Below, one piece after another: positions 55,141 to 63,854 of a stretch of 64,000 nt of DNA (position 1 is the stretch's first letter; the number at the start of each line of letters is the position of its first letter). Both the position numbers and the translations under genes were made by a program. Under the pieces are notes generated by a model. It was not told the DNA's origin, made no database searches, and was given only the letters and a program-made list of their open reading frames with translations. The stretch is from Ascidiaceihabitans sp. (GTDB lineage: Bacteria > Pseudomonadota > Alphaproteobacteria > Rhodobacterales > Rhodobacteraceae): assembly GCA_029251465.1 (NCBI GenBank), contig JAQXDI010000064.1, forward strand, positions 51,428 to 115,427. Direction: 5' to 3'.

Positions 55141-56610
55141 ATGCGCACACCTACAAAAATCACCTTTGAGGCCGTTAATCTGGACCAAATGGCGACTCAT
55201 ACCGGGCGCGTGGCGATTTTTGTTGATGCGGAGGCAGCGCTTAGTGCGGCCGCCGATCAGGCCAACACGTTGACGCAAGGCGCTGTTGCGCGTGTTGCGG
55301 GCAGTGCGCAATTTGCAAAGCTACCTGCGGGCAAGGCGACAGTGGTGAATATGCCGGTGGGCATGGCGGCCGAGGCGTTGGACATCGTCTGCCTACCGGC
55401 AGGGGCGAGCATTGCACAAGCGCGCGCCGCAGGTGCCAGCTTGGCCAAAGTTCGCAGCGACGCCAACTTGCTGATTGTAACGGGCGATCCGACGCATGCG
55501 TCCGACATCGCTTTTGGTTTGGCCATGCGCGATTACACGTTCGTGGATCACAAAACCAAAGCTGACGCGCTGAGCGGCGATGTCACGATGATGTGCAGCG
55601 ATGCGGATGCAGTATCCAAGGCTGCCGCCCCGAAACTGGCGATTGCCGAGGGCGCGTTTATGACGCGGGATCTGATCAACGAACCTGCCAACGTGTTGAC
55701 GACAACCGAATTTGCCGACCGCCTGGCAGAGATGAGCGCGCTTGGGCTTGATGTTGAAGTATTGGATGAAGAAGAGCTTGCAGATCTTGGAATGCGCACG
55801 CTTTTGTCGGTCGGGCAGGGCTCTGACAGCCCATCGAAAGTGGTGGTGATGCGCTGGGATGGCGGCACCAAAGGCGATGCACCACTGGCACTGATTGGCA
55901 AAGGCGTTGTGTTCGACACCGGCGGCATCAGCATCAAACCCGCCGCTGGCATGGAAGACATGACCATGGACATGGGAGGCGCAGGTGTTGTGGCGGGCGT
56001 CATGCGGTCCTTGGCGCTGCGCAAAGCAAAAGCAAATGTCGTAGGCTTGGTCGGCTTGGTCGAAAACATGCCGTCTGGCAACGCGACGCGCCCCGGTGAC
56101 GTGGTCACGTCCATGAAGGGCGACACGGTCGAAATCATCAACACCGACGCCGAAGGCCGTTTGGTGCTCTGCGATGTGATGTGGTACGCGCAAGAGCGGT
56201 TCAAACCGTCGGGCATGATCGATTTGGCAACGCTGACAGGCGCGATCATCATCGGCTTGGGTCATGAAAACGCAGGCGTGTTTTCGAATGACGACACGCT
56301 GTGCAACGCATTTCTCAAGGCAGCGGCGGACGAGGGCGAGGGGGCGTGGCGCATGCCTTTGGGTCAAGCCTATGACGACCTGTTAAAATCACGCATCGCG
56401 GACATGAAAAACATCGGTGGCCGCCCCGCTGGATCTGTCACTGCGGCGCAATTCTTGCAGCGGTTTGTGAAAGGCGGCATGCCGTGGATCCACTTGGACA
56501 TCGCAGGCGTCGCATCGGTAAAATCCGAAACAGCATTAGCGCCAACGGGCGCAACAGGTTGGGGCGTAATGGCGTTGAACCGCCTGATCCAAGACAATTT
56601 TGAAAGCTGA
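55141..56610 (+). CDS. pepA: Leucyl aminopeptidase
   Basis: A 489-residue M17 aminopeptidase with two metal ions at each active site. The signature NTDAEGRLVL is clear, as are GKGVVFDTGGISIKPAAGMEDMTMDMGGAG (Lys and Asp ligands) and KGGMPWIHLDIAGVA. It acts in cytoplasmic peptide turnover; in E. coli the same protein also binds DNA. It is followed by holC after two bases, the usual pairing, and is divergent from lptF. Confidence 0.96.
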   Translation: MRTPTKITFEAVNLDQMATHTGRVAIFVDAEAALSAAADQANTLTQGAVARVAGSAQFAKLPAGKATVVNMPVGMAAEALDIVCLPAGASIAQARAAGASLAKVRSDANLLIVTGDPTHASDIAFGLAMRDYTFVDHKTKADALSGDVTMMCSDADAVSKAAAPKLAIAEGAFMTRDLINEPANVLTTTEFADRLAEMSALGLDVEVLDEEELADLGMRTLLSVGQGSDSPSKVVVMRWDGGTKGDAPLALIGKGVVFDTGGISIKPAAGMEDMTMDMGGAGVVAGVMRSLALRKAKANVVGLVGLVENMPSGNATRPGDVVTSMKGDTVEIINTDAEGRLVLCDVMWYAQERFKPSGMIDLATLTGAIIIGLGHENAGVFSNDDTLCNAFLKAAADEGEGAWRMPLGQAYDDLLKSRIADMKNIGGRPAGSVTAAQFLQRFVKGGMPWIHLDIAGVASVKSETALAPTGATGWGVMALNRLIQDNFES

Positions 56611-56612
56611 TC

Positions 56613-57080
56613 ATGGGCGCTGCGTATTTTTACCATCTGACCAGAAACCCTGTCGACGTGACCTTGGCGATGTTGCTGGGCAAAGCGCGTGGGGCAGGCT
56701 GGCGTGTGGCGGTGCGCGGCACCGATCATGGGCGCATGGCGTGGCTCGATGAAAAGCTGTGGATGGGGGCCGACGACGCGTTTTTACCGCATGGATTAGC
56801 GGGCGGGCCGCAGGATGCAGATCAACCGATTTTGTTGACGACGTCTGGTGATGATCCCAACGGCGCGCAGTGCGTCATGAGCATCGATGGCGCCACAGTC
56901 AGCGCCGAGGAAATTGCAAAACTGGACCGCGTTTGCGTTTTGTTTGATGGTAACGACGACGAGGCGTTGAACGCGGCGCGGGGCCAATGGAAGGCGCTAA
57001 AAGACGCAGGTGCCGCCGCACAATACTGGTCCGAAGAAAGCGGACGTTGGGCAAAAAAGGCCGAAACCGGAAGCGTTTAG
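56613..57080 (+). CDS. holC: DNA polymerase III chi subunit
   Basis: A 155-residue chi subunit, which links the clamp loader to single-strand binding protein. The family start (AAYFYHLTRNPVDVTLAMLLGKARGAGWRVAVRG) and DEKLWMGADDAFLPHGLAGG, QPILLTT and VCVLFDGNDDEALNAARGQWK segments are present. ATG 56613 follows the pepA stop by two bases. It overlaps the convergent protease gene by 4 bases. Confidence 0.94.
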   Translation: MGAAYFYHLTRNPVDVTLAMLLGKARGAGWRVAVRGTDHGRMAWLDEKLWMGADDAFLPHGLAGGPQDADQPILLTTSGDDPNGAQCVMSIDGATVSAEEIAKLDRVCVLFDGNDDEALNAARGQWKALKDAGAAAQYWSEESGRWAKKAETGSV

Positions 57081-57658
57081 CGCGTCAACGTCAGCTGGTC
57101 ACCAGAAATTTCGATCCGTCCCCAGCGTTGCAAATAGCCCATGCCCAAAAGCGGTTCGCGCATTTCTCCAGCGGTCACAACCGCAGCAACATTCGTGTCC
57201 GTCACTTCGCCAAGGGTGATCGTGTCCAGCTGAATATAGGCGGTTTCCACAACACCATTGGCCGTGGATGCGCGTCCGCCATAGACCAATTGATCAGGAT
57301 CAAGGCCTGCGCGCTGCGCTGCGGCACGGTTCAAAACGATATCGGTCGCACCTGTATCGACAACAAATTCCATCGGCGCGCCGTTGATGATCAGCGTCAG
57401 ATAATAGTGCCCATCACGGCTGCGTGGCACGGTGATTTGGCCCGAACCATCGGTGCTTGTGGATTGAAATCCGAGATTGCGTTGCATGTCCTGCCACAAG
57501 CCAACAGATGCGATGGCTGCGACAAAGATCAAAAACCAGATTGCGATATGCTGTAGCGTGCGACTGATGTTGTTGCGGGCTTGGGTCCAGAGCCCGGCCG
57601 CCAAAAGCAGGCCCAACAGGATGAGATAGCCCATCGTTGCAATCATATCGCCGTTCAT
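57077..57658 (-). CDS. Membrane-anchored clan AA aspartic protease (TIGR02281-like)
   Basis: A 193-residue protein. Two N-terminal hydrophobic segments (MGYLILLGLLLAAGLWTQ and LQHIAIWFLIFVAAIASVGLW) precede a retropepsin-like domain with the catalytic aspartate in EFVVDTGATDIVLN. The AETAYIQLDTITLGEV and EPLLGMGYLQRWGRIEISG parts complete the fold. The active site is periplasmic. Substrate is unknown. Its leader contains one arm of a 9-bp inverted repeat, up to the start codon. The start could also be ATG 57646. Confidence 0.85.
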   Translation of the reverse strand: MNGDMIATMGYLILLGLLLAAGLWTQARNNISRTLQHIAIWFLIFVAAIASVGLWQDMQRNLGFQSTSTDGSGQITVPRSRDGHYYLTLIINGAPMEFVVDTGATDIVLNRAAAQRAGLDPDQLVYGGRASTANGVVETAYIQLDTITLGEVTDTNVAAVVTAGEMREPLLGMGYLQRWGRIEISGDQLTLTR

Positions 57659-57703
57659 AAACGCGCCGCCTGTGTCGTTGCTTGGACTAATATAGGCGCG
57701 TTT
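57659..57703. repeat. 9-bp inverted repeat between marC and the protease gene
   Basis: AAACGCGCC (57659-57667) and GGCGCGTTT (57695-57703) are perfect inverse copies with a 27-base spacer. One arm touches the protease start codon, so a folded leader could affect translation or end the marC transcript. Confidence 0.45.
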
Positions 57704-57712
57704 TGGGCGATG

Positions 57713-58351
57713 TCATCCCGCCCCCGGGCCAAAGCCGAAAGCGGACAGGCCGTCGAGCACAAATTGGACGGAAAGTGCTGCGAGCAACATGCCCAACAGA
57801 CGTGTCACAACCGTGATGCCGGTTTTGCCCAAGGCACGTTCCAAAAGCGAGCTGGCAAGAAACATCGCGAGGCAGAGCAAAAGCACGATGGCTGTGACGC
57901 CCAAAACCATAACCAATCCTTCGGCACCCGGACGTTGGCCCGTCAGCAGAATGATGGATGCAATGGCACCCGGGCCCGCGATCAACGGAATCGCCAATGG
58001 GAACACCGATGGATCATCGCTGTCGTCCTCATCGGACCCTTCGGCCTGATCTTCGCGGCGTTTTGTGCGGCGTTCAAACAACATATCAAGCGCTGTGATA
58101 AATAGTAAAATGCCGCCGGCGACCCGGAAGGCGGGCATCGAAATACCGATAAACCCAAGAACGGCTTCACCCAATATTGCGAACAAAACCAACAGGATCA
58201 TGCCCAACCCGCAGGCGCGCAGAGCGATACGTTGACGTGAGCTGGGTGAGCGGCCTTGGGTCATTGCCACAAACAACGGAGCCAGTCCGATAGGGTCAAT
58301 GACCACGAACATGGTGACGAAGGCCGTGATCAAAAAAGTGGTGTCGAGCAT
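57713..58351 (-). CDS. MarC-family membrane protein
   Basis: A 212-residue six-helix inner-membrane protein of the MarC/UPF0056 family. Its start LDTTFLITAFVTMFVVIDPIGLAPLFVAMTQG is diagnostic, as are VFPLAIPLIAGPGAIASIILLTG and the C-terminal RLLGMLLAALSVQFVLDGLSAFG. A charged loop RRTKRREDQAEGSDEDD joins the halves. Function is not settled, despite the name. ATG 58351 is preferred over GTG 58363, which lies in a repeat element. Confidence 0.92.
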   Translation of the reverse strand: MLDTTFLITAFVTMFVVIDPIGLAPLFVAMTQGRSPSSRQRIALRACGLGMILLVLFAILGEAVLGFIGISMPAFRVAGGILLFITALDMLFERRTKRREDQAEGSDEDDSDDPSVFPLAIPLIAGPGAIASIILLTGQRPGAEGLVMVLGVTAIVLLLCLAMFLASSLLERALGKTGITVVTRLLGMLLAALSVQFVLDGLSAFGFGPGAG

Positions 58352-58360
58352 TTTTCGTGT

Positions 58361-58408
58361 CACCGGGGGCTGGCCCCCGGACCCCCAGAGTATTTCAGAT
58401 CAGAAGAA
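58361..58408. repeat. GC-rich palindromic intergenic repeat (roseobacter type)
   Basis: CCGGGGGC-TG-GCCCCCGG (58363-58380) is a perfect 8-bp hairpin followed by ACCCCCAGAGTATTT and a CAGATCAGAAGAA tail. This layout resembles a palindromic sequence scattered between genes of many Rhodobacteraceae, as I recall it. It lies between the second ABC-F gene and marC, where it may act as a terminator-like or REP-type element. It is the only copy I see in this window. Confidence 0.7.
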
Positions 58409-58409
58409 T

Positions 58410-60254
58410 CTACGCGGCTTCGGCTTTTTCAAGTTTTTCGAGTGCCTGCATCCAAAGGGCTTCTGCGCGATCGAGTGCGTCCATGACTTCGGCGTATTTC
58501 TTTTGCCAAACGGCCATTTCGCCGATCTTGCTGTCTTCGTAGAGCGCAGGATCCGCAAGTTTCTTGGCCAGCTTGTCGCGCATTTCGTTCAGTTTGGTCA
58601 CGCGCGCTTCGGCTTTGCGGGCCTCGGAGCGCATGGCAAGGATTGCATCGCGGCTCGGCTTTATGACTTTGGGGGCGACGGGTTTGACTTTGGCTGGTCG
58701 TTCCGGGTTCAGCAACATCTTGCGGTAGGTTTCCAGATCGTCGTCGTAGGGTTTGACAGTGCCATCAGACACGAGCCAGAGGCGATCTGCGACCAGCGAC
58801 AAAAGATGCATGTCGTGGCTGACCAGAATGACGGCACCGGTGTAGTTGGTCAACGCTTCGACGAGCGCCTCGCGGCTTTCGATGTCGAGGTGGTTGGTCG
58901 GTTCGTCCAAGATCAGCATGTGCGGCGCATCAAGCGTGGCCAGCAGCAGCGAAAGACGTGCTTTTTGCCCACCAGACAGGCGACCGACTTCGGTTTCTGC
59001 TTGATCAGGACCAAGGCCAAAGCCTGCCAGTTTCGCCCGCAGTTTAGAGCCCAAAACGCCGGGGCGCATGGTTTGCAAATGCTGCAACGGTGTCTCGTTG
59101 ACGATCAATTCATCGACTTGGTGCTGGGCAAAATAACCGATCCGCAACTTTGTCGATCGCCCCATTCTGCCGGTCATCAAAGGCAGGCGGTCTGACAGCA
59201 GTTTGGACAAGGTTGATTTGCCCTGACCGTTTTTGCCCAGCAGCGCGATGCGGTCGTCCTGATCAATGCGCAGGTCCAGTTTTGACAACACTGTTGTTTC
59301 GCCGTAACCTGTTGATCCACCTTCGATATTGATGATCGGTGGTGATAATTCTTCGGGTTCGGGAAAGGTGAACACGCGCTTTGCAGCCTCTTCGGGGGCG
59401 GCGATCATGTCCATCTTTTCGATCATTTTCAGGCGCGATTGCGCTTGTTTGGCCTTTGATGCTTTGGCCTTAAAACGATCCACAAACGACTGCATGTGGT
59501 CTTTGCGGGCCTGCTGTTTCTTGGCCATCGCGGCCTGCACAGCGCGGCGTTCGGCACGTTGGCGCGCGAACTGATCGTAGGGACCGGAATAGAATGTCAG
59601 GTTCTTTTCTTCGAGATGCAAAATGCCCTCAACCGCGCGGTTCAACAGGCCGCGATCGTGACTGATGATGATGACGGTGTGCGGATATTTGGCGAGATAT
59701 GCCTCGAGCCAAATCGAGCCTTCGAGGTCTAGATAGTTGGTCGGTTCATCGAGCAGCAACAGGTCGGGTTGCGCAAACAAAACGGCGGCCAAGGCCACGC
59801 GCATGCGCCAACCGCCCGAAAAATCGGAACACGGCATGTGCTGTTCTGCGTTGTCAAAACCAAGCCCCTTAAGGATCGCTGAGGCGCGGGCCTCGGCGGA
59901 CCAAGCGTCGATGTCGGTTAGGCGGGTTTGAATTTCAGCGATGCGCGTTGGGTCTTGGGTGGTGTCGGCCAGCAACTCGGCGCGTTCGGTGTCTGCGGCC
60001 AGAACCGTTTCCAAAAGTGAGGTCGCAGAGGCGGGCACCTCTTGGGCGACGCCACCGATTTTAGCCTTGGAGGGCAGGGTGATTTCGCCTGCGTCCAACA
60101 CCAATTCGCCGCGGATCAGCTTGAACAAGGTGGTTTTGCCAGCCCCATTCGCGCCGATTAGGCCAACTTTGTGCCCATCGGGAATGACTGCGGTTGCGCC
60201 GGCCAACAAAGGGCGGCCAGAGACGGAATAGCTGATATCAGTGATGCGTAACAT
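58410..60254 (-). CDS. ABC-F family ATPase (YheS-like)
   Basis: A 614-residue protein with two ABC domains. Walker A motifs are GANGAGKTT (about residue 35) and GKNGQGKST (about 337); Walker B motifs are [12 protein letters not shown] and [12 protein letters not shown], with signatures [15 protein letters not shown] and [14 protein letters not shown]. The linker ([20 protein letters not shown]) and the RLKMIEKMD stretch match E. coli YheS. A C-terminal helical arm is present. It is distinct from the Uup-like ABC-F at 20000. It probably acts on ribosomes in trouble. Confidence 0.9.
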   Translation of the reverse strand: MLRITDISYSVSGRPLLAGATAVIPDGHKVGLIGANGAGKTTLFKLIRGELVLDAGEITLPSKAKIGGVAQEVPASATSLLETVLAADTERAELLADTTQDPTRIAEIQTRLTDIDAWSAEARASAILKGLGFDNAEQHMPCSDFSGGWRMRVALAAVLFAQPDLLLLDEPTNYLDLEGSIWLEAYLAKYPHTVIIISHDRGLLNRAVEGILHLEEKNLTFYSGPYDQFARQRAERRAVQAAMAKKQQARKDHMQSFVDRFKAKASKAKQAQSRLKMIEKMDMIAAPEEAAKRVFTFPEPEELSPPIINIEGGSTGYGETTVLSKLDLRIDQDDRIALLGKNGQGKSTLSKLLSDRLPLMTGRMGRSTKLRIGYFAQHQVDELIVNETPLQHLQTMRPGVLGSKLRAKLAGFGLGPDQAETEVGRLSGGQKARLSLLLATLDAPHMLILDEPTNHLDIESREALVEALTNYTGAVILVSHDMHLLSLVADRLWLVSDGTVKPYDDDLETYRKMLLNPERPAKVKPVAPKVIKPSRDAILAMRSEARKAEARVTKLNEMRDKLAKKLADPALYEDSKIGEMAVWQKKYAEVMDALDRAEALWMQALEKLEKAEAA

Positions 60255-60397
60255 GGGCGCGGTGTGGCGCAGGCGCGCGGCACTGTCAATTGGGGCTAAA
60301 TGTTCTTTTCAAAGTCAGCCCGCCATGTTACCCGCGCCCAAGATTTACGGTTGGGCTGTGCAATCCAGCAGGGCCCACCAACATTAGGAGAAAACCC

Positions 60398-60820
60398 ATG
60401 GCGCTAGAGCGTACTTTTTCGATCATCAAACCAGATGCAACCAAGCGTAACCTGACAGGCAAAATCGTTGCCAAGTTCGAAGACGCAGGCCTGCGCGTTG
60501 TTGCATCCAAGCGTATCCAAATGACTTTGGCTCAAGCCCAAGAATTTTACGGTGTCCATTCTGAGCGCCCGTTTTTTGGCGAATTGTGTGACTTCATGAT
60601 CTCTGAGCCAGTTGTTGTTCAGGTTCTTGAAGGCGAAGGCGCAATCGCGAAAAACCGCGAAGTTATGGGCGCAACCAACCCTGCAGACGCAGCACCGGGC
60701 ACGATCCGCGCTGAATTCGCACAAAGCGTTGGCGAAAATTCGGTCCACGGATCGGACGCACCAGAAACAGCCGCAGTCGAAATTGCGTATTTCTTCTCTG
60801 GTCTTGAACTGGTGGGTTAA
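60398..60820 (+). CDS. ndk: Nucleoside diphosphate kinase
   Basis: A 140-residue Ndk, which makes NTPs from NDPs. The phospho-histidine motif [10 protein letters not shown] and the start [20 protein letters not shown] are typical, with [23 protein letters not shown] and [18 protein letters not shown] between. ATG 60398, preceded by an AGGAGAA site, is the start; earlier in-frame starts lack support. A terminator follows. Confidence 0.97.
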   Translation: MALERTFSIIKPDATKRNLTGKIVAKFEDAGLRVVASKRIQMTLAQAQEFYGVHSERPFFGELCDFMISEPVVVQVLEGEGAIAKNREVMGATNPADAAPGTIRAEFAQSVGENSVHGSDAPETAAVEIAYFFSGLELVG

Positions 60821-60844
60821 GCCACATTTTCTAAAGATTTGAAC

Positions 60845-60873
60845 GGGGCTGGCGTGTTGCGCTGGCCCTTTTT
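60845..60873 (+). terminator. Rho-independent terminator after ndk
   Basis: GGGGCTGGCG pairs with CGCTGGCCCT (with two wobble pairs) around a TGTTG loop, followed by TTTTTCTTT. It lies 24 bases after the ndk stop and ahead of the convergent broken gene. Confidence 0.75.
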
Positions 60874-60886
60874 CTTTGCGTCGAGG

Positions 60887-61213
60887 TTATTTGGCCAGAA
60901 TGCCGATCTGGTTCATCATTTGCTCGAACGCTGACCGATCCTGGTCAAACGCGTCGGCCTTGATGGCGTCGAACCGAACGCGCAGCTGCTTTTTCTCGTC
61001 ACCTTTGCAGTCATTCCACGGGCGGCCTTGCAGCGCCATGACCAGCACATAGTATCCGATAAAGTGCGGTTTGGTGCCAGCCTGTAGCAGGCGACGATAG
61101 GCTTCATCCGCACCTAAATCGATCAGTGCTTCGGCAGAATGGATGCCGATTTCTGCTCAACTGGCCTCGTAGGCGGGGCCAAGATTACGAATGGAAGAAA
61201 CAGGAGCCGTCAT
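60887..61213 (-). pseudogene. TfoX C-terminal domain protein interrupted by an in-frame opal codon
   Basis: The minus strand from ATG 61213 reads MTAPVSSIRNLGPAYEAS, then TGA (61159-61157), then continues in the same frame as AEIGIHSAEALIDLGADEAY and on to NQIGILAK and TAA at 60887. The 108 residues form a small helix-hairpin-helix domain like the TfoX/Sxy C-terminal part, including the YYVLVMALQGRPWNDC motif. Relatives I recall have a residue such as Cys or Phe at this place, so one base change (for example TGC or TGT to TGA) explains the break. No downstream start restores more than a partial protein. Confidence 0.8.
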
Positions 61214-61472
61214 CGGGCAAGTCTAGCCGGGCTGAACAGGCCTGTCATGTCGATGTAGCGAATTACAAGCTGGCGTAATCCGTGATGATTGGTGTCGGTT
61301 TGCTTGGCGTTTGTGCTGTTACCGGAGTGCGTGCTGCTGCACTTGGGGCCTGTGTCGGAGTTTGTGCTCGTACCATTTTGTGCCTCTTTTCCAAAGGGTT
61401 TCAAAAGATGTACGTGCAGTTGGACACACAAGAATGCCGACATCATGCCGCAATTGTGGCAAATTTGAGGCA
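61214..61472. other. Gap between the TfoX-C pseudogene and galM
   Basis: 259 bases with several overlapping weak frames on both strands but no candidate with a ribosome binding site or recognisable product. No hairpin terminator or RNA gene stands out. Confidence 0.4.
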
Positions 61473-62420
61473 TCAGTCAGCGTACCTAATATTGTACCGG
61501 GTTTCTTGCCGATAGACATCCCCTACATCTATGAAAATACTAGGAAAATTGTCGTTATTTGGGGCGTCAGGCCAGCCTTGTGGTTCCAGCGCTATCGCTG
61601 CGTTGGCTTGGCATTTACTGCCAAATGTGCGGTTTTTTGCCAAATCAGGCAGGCCAGATCCGGCATAAACCTGTAGACCGGGTTCCGTTGTTGTGATGTC
61701 TAACGTTAATCCGTCGACGGCTGTTAGGCTTGCGGCGTGATGTGGGATGCTGCGGCGGCCATTGGCCAAACAATAGTTGTGATCAAGCTGGGATGCTTTG
61801 CCGATTGGCTCTGCATTCCGAAAATCAAATGGCGTGTCCGCGACGGTCTTTATCGCCCCCGTAGGCAGTCCAAAAGCATCAACTGGCAAGAAATGTTGCG
61901 CCGCTACTGTAAGTTTCGCCAGCGCCAGATCCGTTTCCAACGTCCAATAGGGATGGTGCGCAATGTTCATGGGGGTCTTGGCGTCGCTGCTGGCTGAAAT
62001 ATTGACCTGCAAGCCGCTGCGATCTAGCAGATATTCGACTGTAATAGTGCGATTTCCAGGTAGGCCGCAGGCTTGGTCTGCAAGAATGAATTCGAATAAA
62101 ACTTGATTTGATTGTTGGTTAACGACATTCCATCGTTGCGCATGCAGGCCATCATCGCCCGAATGCAGCGTTGTTTCGCCATTTTCATTGCGCTGCATTT
62201 GATGGGTTTGGGACGAAATTTGAACGCATCCATTTGTAATGCGATTGGCCACAGGACCAACGATTGCGCCTGCGTAAATGGGAATCGTCAAATGGTCTGA
62301 TGGGTCTTTGAAGCCAAGCACCAAACCCCGGTCATTGTATTGGAACCTGCTAAGGGTTGCGCCCAAAGGCAGAAGGCGGGCGGTAAAGGGACCGCAGGAA
62401 ATCTCGATGGCATCATTCAT
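61473..62420 (-). CDS. galM: Aldose 1-epimerase family protein
   Basis: A 315-residue mutarotase-like protein. The substrate-binding part is FEFILADQACGLPGNRTITVEYLL with the catalytic-type His pairs HPYWTLE and LHSGDDGLHAQRW. Other family pieces are GAIVGPVANRITNG, DHNYCLA and LQVYAGSGLPDL; the C-terminal GALEPQ-type segment (IALEPQGWPDAPNN) carries the catalytic Glu. It interconverts sugar anomers. ATG 62420 (MNDAIEISCGPF) is chosen over an upstream start at 62570. Composition here is noticeably more AT-rich than the core genes. It is divergent from the aminotransferase gene. Confidence 0.88.
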   Translation of the reverse strand: MNDAIEISCGPFTARLLPLGATLSRFQYNDRGLVLGFKDPSDHLTIPIYAGAIVGPVANRITNGCVQISSQTHQMQRNENGETTLHSGDDGLHAQRWNVVNQQSNQVLFEFILADQACGLPGNRTITVEYLLDRSGLQVNISASSDAKTPMNIAHHPYWTLETDLALAKLTVAAQHFLPVDAFGLPTGAIKTVADTPFDFRNAEPIGKASQLDHNYCLANGRRSIPHHAASLTAVDGLTLDITTTEPGLQVYAGSGLPDLAKNRTFGSKCQANAAIALEPQGWPDAPNNDNFPSIFIDVGDVYRQETRYNIRYAD

Positions 62421-62533
62421 GAGATACATGAATGGCGCAAATCGCTGGCCGACGCCAGCCATTTGCAACTTGACCAAAGGCGTAAAACCGCGCTCTTTGC
62501 ACAAAAGCGAACCGAGCCAAAAGAGGATGCAAG

Positions 62534-63454
62534 ATGCCTGAGAATGACCATGTATCGACGCATGACGCACCTGAAGATGTGCGCAATGCCGACATTTTGA
62601 TTTACGTTGATGGTAAATTGGTTCCGCGCGAACAGGCGGTGGTGTCGGTCTATGACAGTGGTTTTATGTTAGGGGACGGTATCTGGGAAGGTATGCGTGT
62701 TTACGACGGGCATATCGCGTTCATGGACGAACATTTGGGCCGCTTGTTCGAGGCGGCGCTGTATATCGATCTGGATATTGGCATGACCCGGCGAGAACTC
62801 GTGCAAGCTGTTCAGGAAGTTCTGTCGGCAAATCAAATGCAATCAGACGCACATATTCGATTGATGGTCACCCGCGGAAAGAAACGAAAACCATTTCAAC
62901 ACCCGCATCTTAGTGTTTTTGGATCAACAATTGTTATCATTGCAGAGCATTCCAAGCCCGACGACAGTGTGATCGAAAAGGGAATTCGTCTTCACACCGT
63001 GCCGCATCATCGTGGATTGCCACTTACACAAGACGCCAAGTTAAATTCACATTCCAAACTTAACTGCATTATTGCGCTCAATCATGCCATCCGTGCAGGG
63101 GCAGACGAAGCATTAATGCTCGACCCGTTTGGTTTTGTGAACACAACCAACGCATGCAATTTCTTTATTGTCAAAAAAGGCCAAGTTTGGACATCGACAG
63201 GGGACTATTGCATGAATGGCATTACGCGCCAAAAAGTCATAGATATATGCCACAAAAACGAAATTCCTGTGTTTGAGCGTAACTTTTCTTTGGTAGACAC
63301 TTATAGTGCTGACGAAGTGTTTTTGACAGGTACGTTTGGAGCACAGACCCCAGTTTTCGAAATCGACGGTCGAGTAATTGGAGGCCGAAAGGCCGGCCCA
63401 ATTTTCCATCGAATTCGGGAACTGTACAAAGATATGATAGCGTCAGAACGGTAA
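62534..63454 (+). CDS. Class IV aminotransferase (D-amino-acid or branched-chain type)
   Basis: A 306-residue PLP enzyme of the BCAT/D-alanine transaminase fold. The segments ILIYVDGKLVPREQAVVSVYDSG, MLGDGIWEGMRVYDGHIAF, LNSHSKLNCIIALNHAIRAGADEALMLD (with the PLP lysine in NSHSKLN) and SADEVFLTGTFGAQTPVFEIDGRVIG are typical. Features fit both the D-amino-acid and branched-chain branches, so the substrate is open. The gene is more AT-rich than its neighbours to the left and stands divergent from galM. Confidence 0.87.
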   Translation: MPENDHVSTHDAPEDVRNADILIYVDGKLVPREQAVVSVYDSGFMLGDGIWEGMRVYDGHIAFMDEHLGRLFEAALYIDLDIGMTRRELVQAVQEVLSANQMQSDAHIRLMVTRGKKRKPFQHPHLSVFGSTIVIIAEHSKPDDSVIEKGIRLHTVPHHRGLPLTQDAKLNSHSKLNCIIALNHAIRAGADEALMLDPFGFVNTTNACNFFIVKKGQVWTSTGDYCMNGITRQKVIDICHKNEIPVFERNFSLVDTYSADEVFLTGTFGAQTPVFEIDGRVIGGRKAGPIFHRIRELYKDMIASER

Positions 63455-63500
63455 GCTGTATTTCAGCAGTGAAGTATGCAAACTGGCACGCCGGACTTTG

Positions 63501-63854
63501 TTAAAATAGATCGATGTTTCCGCTTTGGTGTGTGCTAGTTTGTATAGATTGTCCTCGAACCAAAGCTCGCGTCGTCTCCAGCTTCAAGCTATCGACAAAC
63601 TCTGTTTGTTTCCGGCACCCGCTACTGAGATAGCTCAGTAAGGTTGCTGTATCGGTCATGGATTGGTGCAAGTAGTCAAGGTTTTGGACATCCTGAAACA
63701 TGTTTGTGTCATTTGCCAACACCTCGTTGAAATGATCCGAAACCGCTGTTTCAGTAATAGCCAACGTTTCTGCTAGATGTGTCATGTGGTTTGCAACACG
63801 TGCCAAAACAACGTCAATTAACAAGTCTGTTTCCAATGATGTAGAGCTTGTCAT
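63501..63854 (-). CDS. Helical hypothetical protein
   Basis: A 117-residue protein (ATG 63854; ATG 63887 would add 11 residues) that is mostly alpha-helical: LLIDVVLARVANHMTHLAETL, MFQDVQNLDYLHQSMTDTATLLSYLSS and EFVDSLKLETTRALV. No signal peptide or membrane segment is seen. The LQD-type helix pattern loosely recalls CheZ-like or flagellar-regulator helices, but this is weak. No function can be given. It is AT-rich. The next 145 bases to the window end contain no supported gene. Confidence 0.6.
   Translation of the reverse strand: MTSSTSLETDLLIDVVLARVANHMTHLAETLAITETAVSDHFNEVLANDTNMFQDVQNLDYLHQSMTDTATLLSYLSSGCRKQTEFVDSLKLETTRALVRGQSIQTSTHQSGNIDLF

Noticed and set aside
61157..61159. Selenocysteine at the TGA of the TfoX-C gene
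   Set aside because: The TGA may stand at a former Cys place, but I know of no selenoprotein of this type and see no SECIS-like hairpin just downstream; a nonsense change is simpler.
61210..61515. Short frames on both strands between the TfoX-C pseudogene and galM
   Set aside because: None has a ribosome binding site or recognisable sequence, and they overlap one another.
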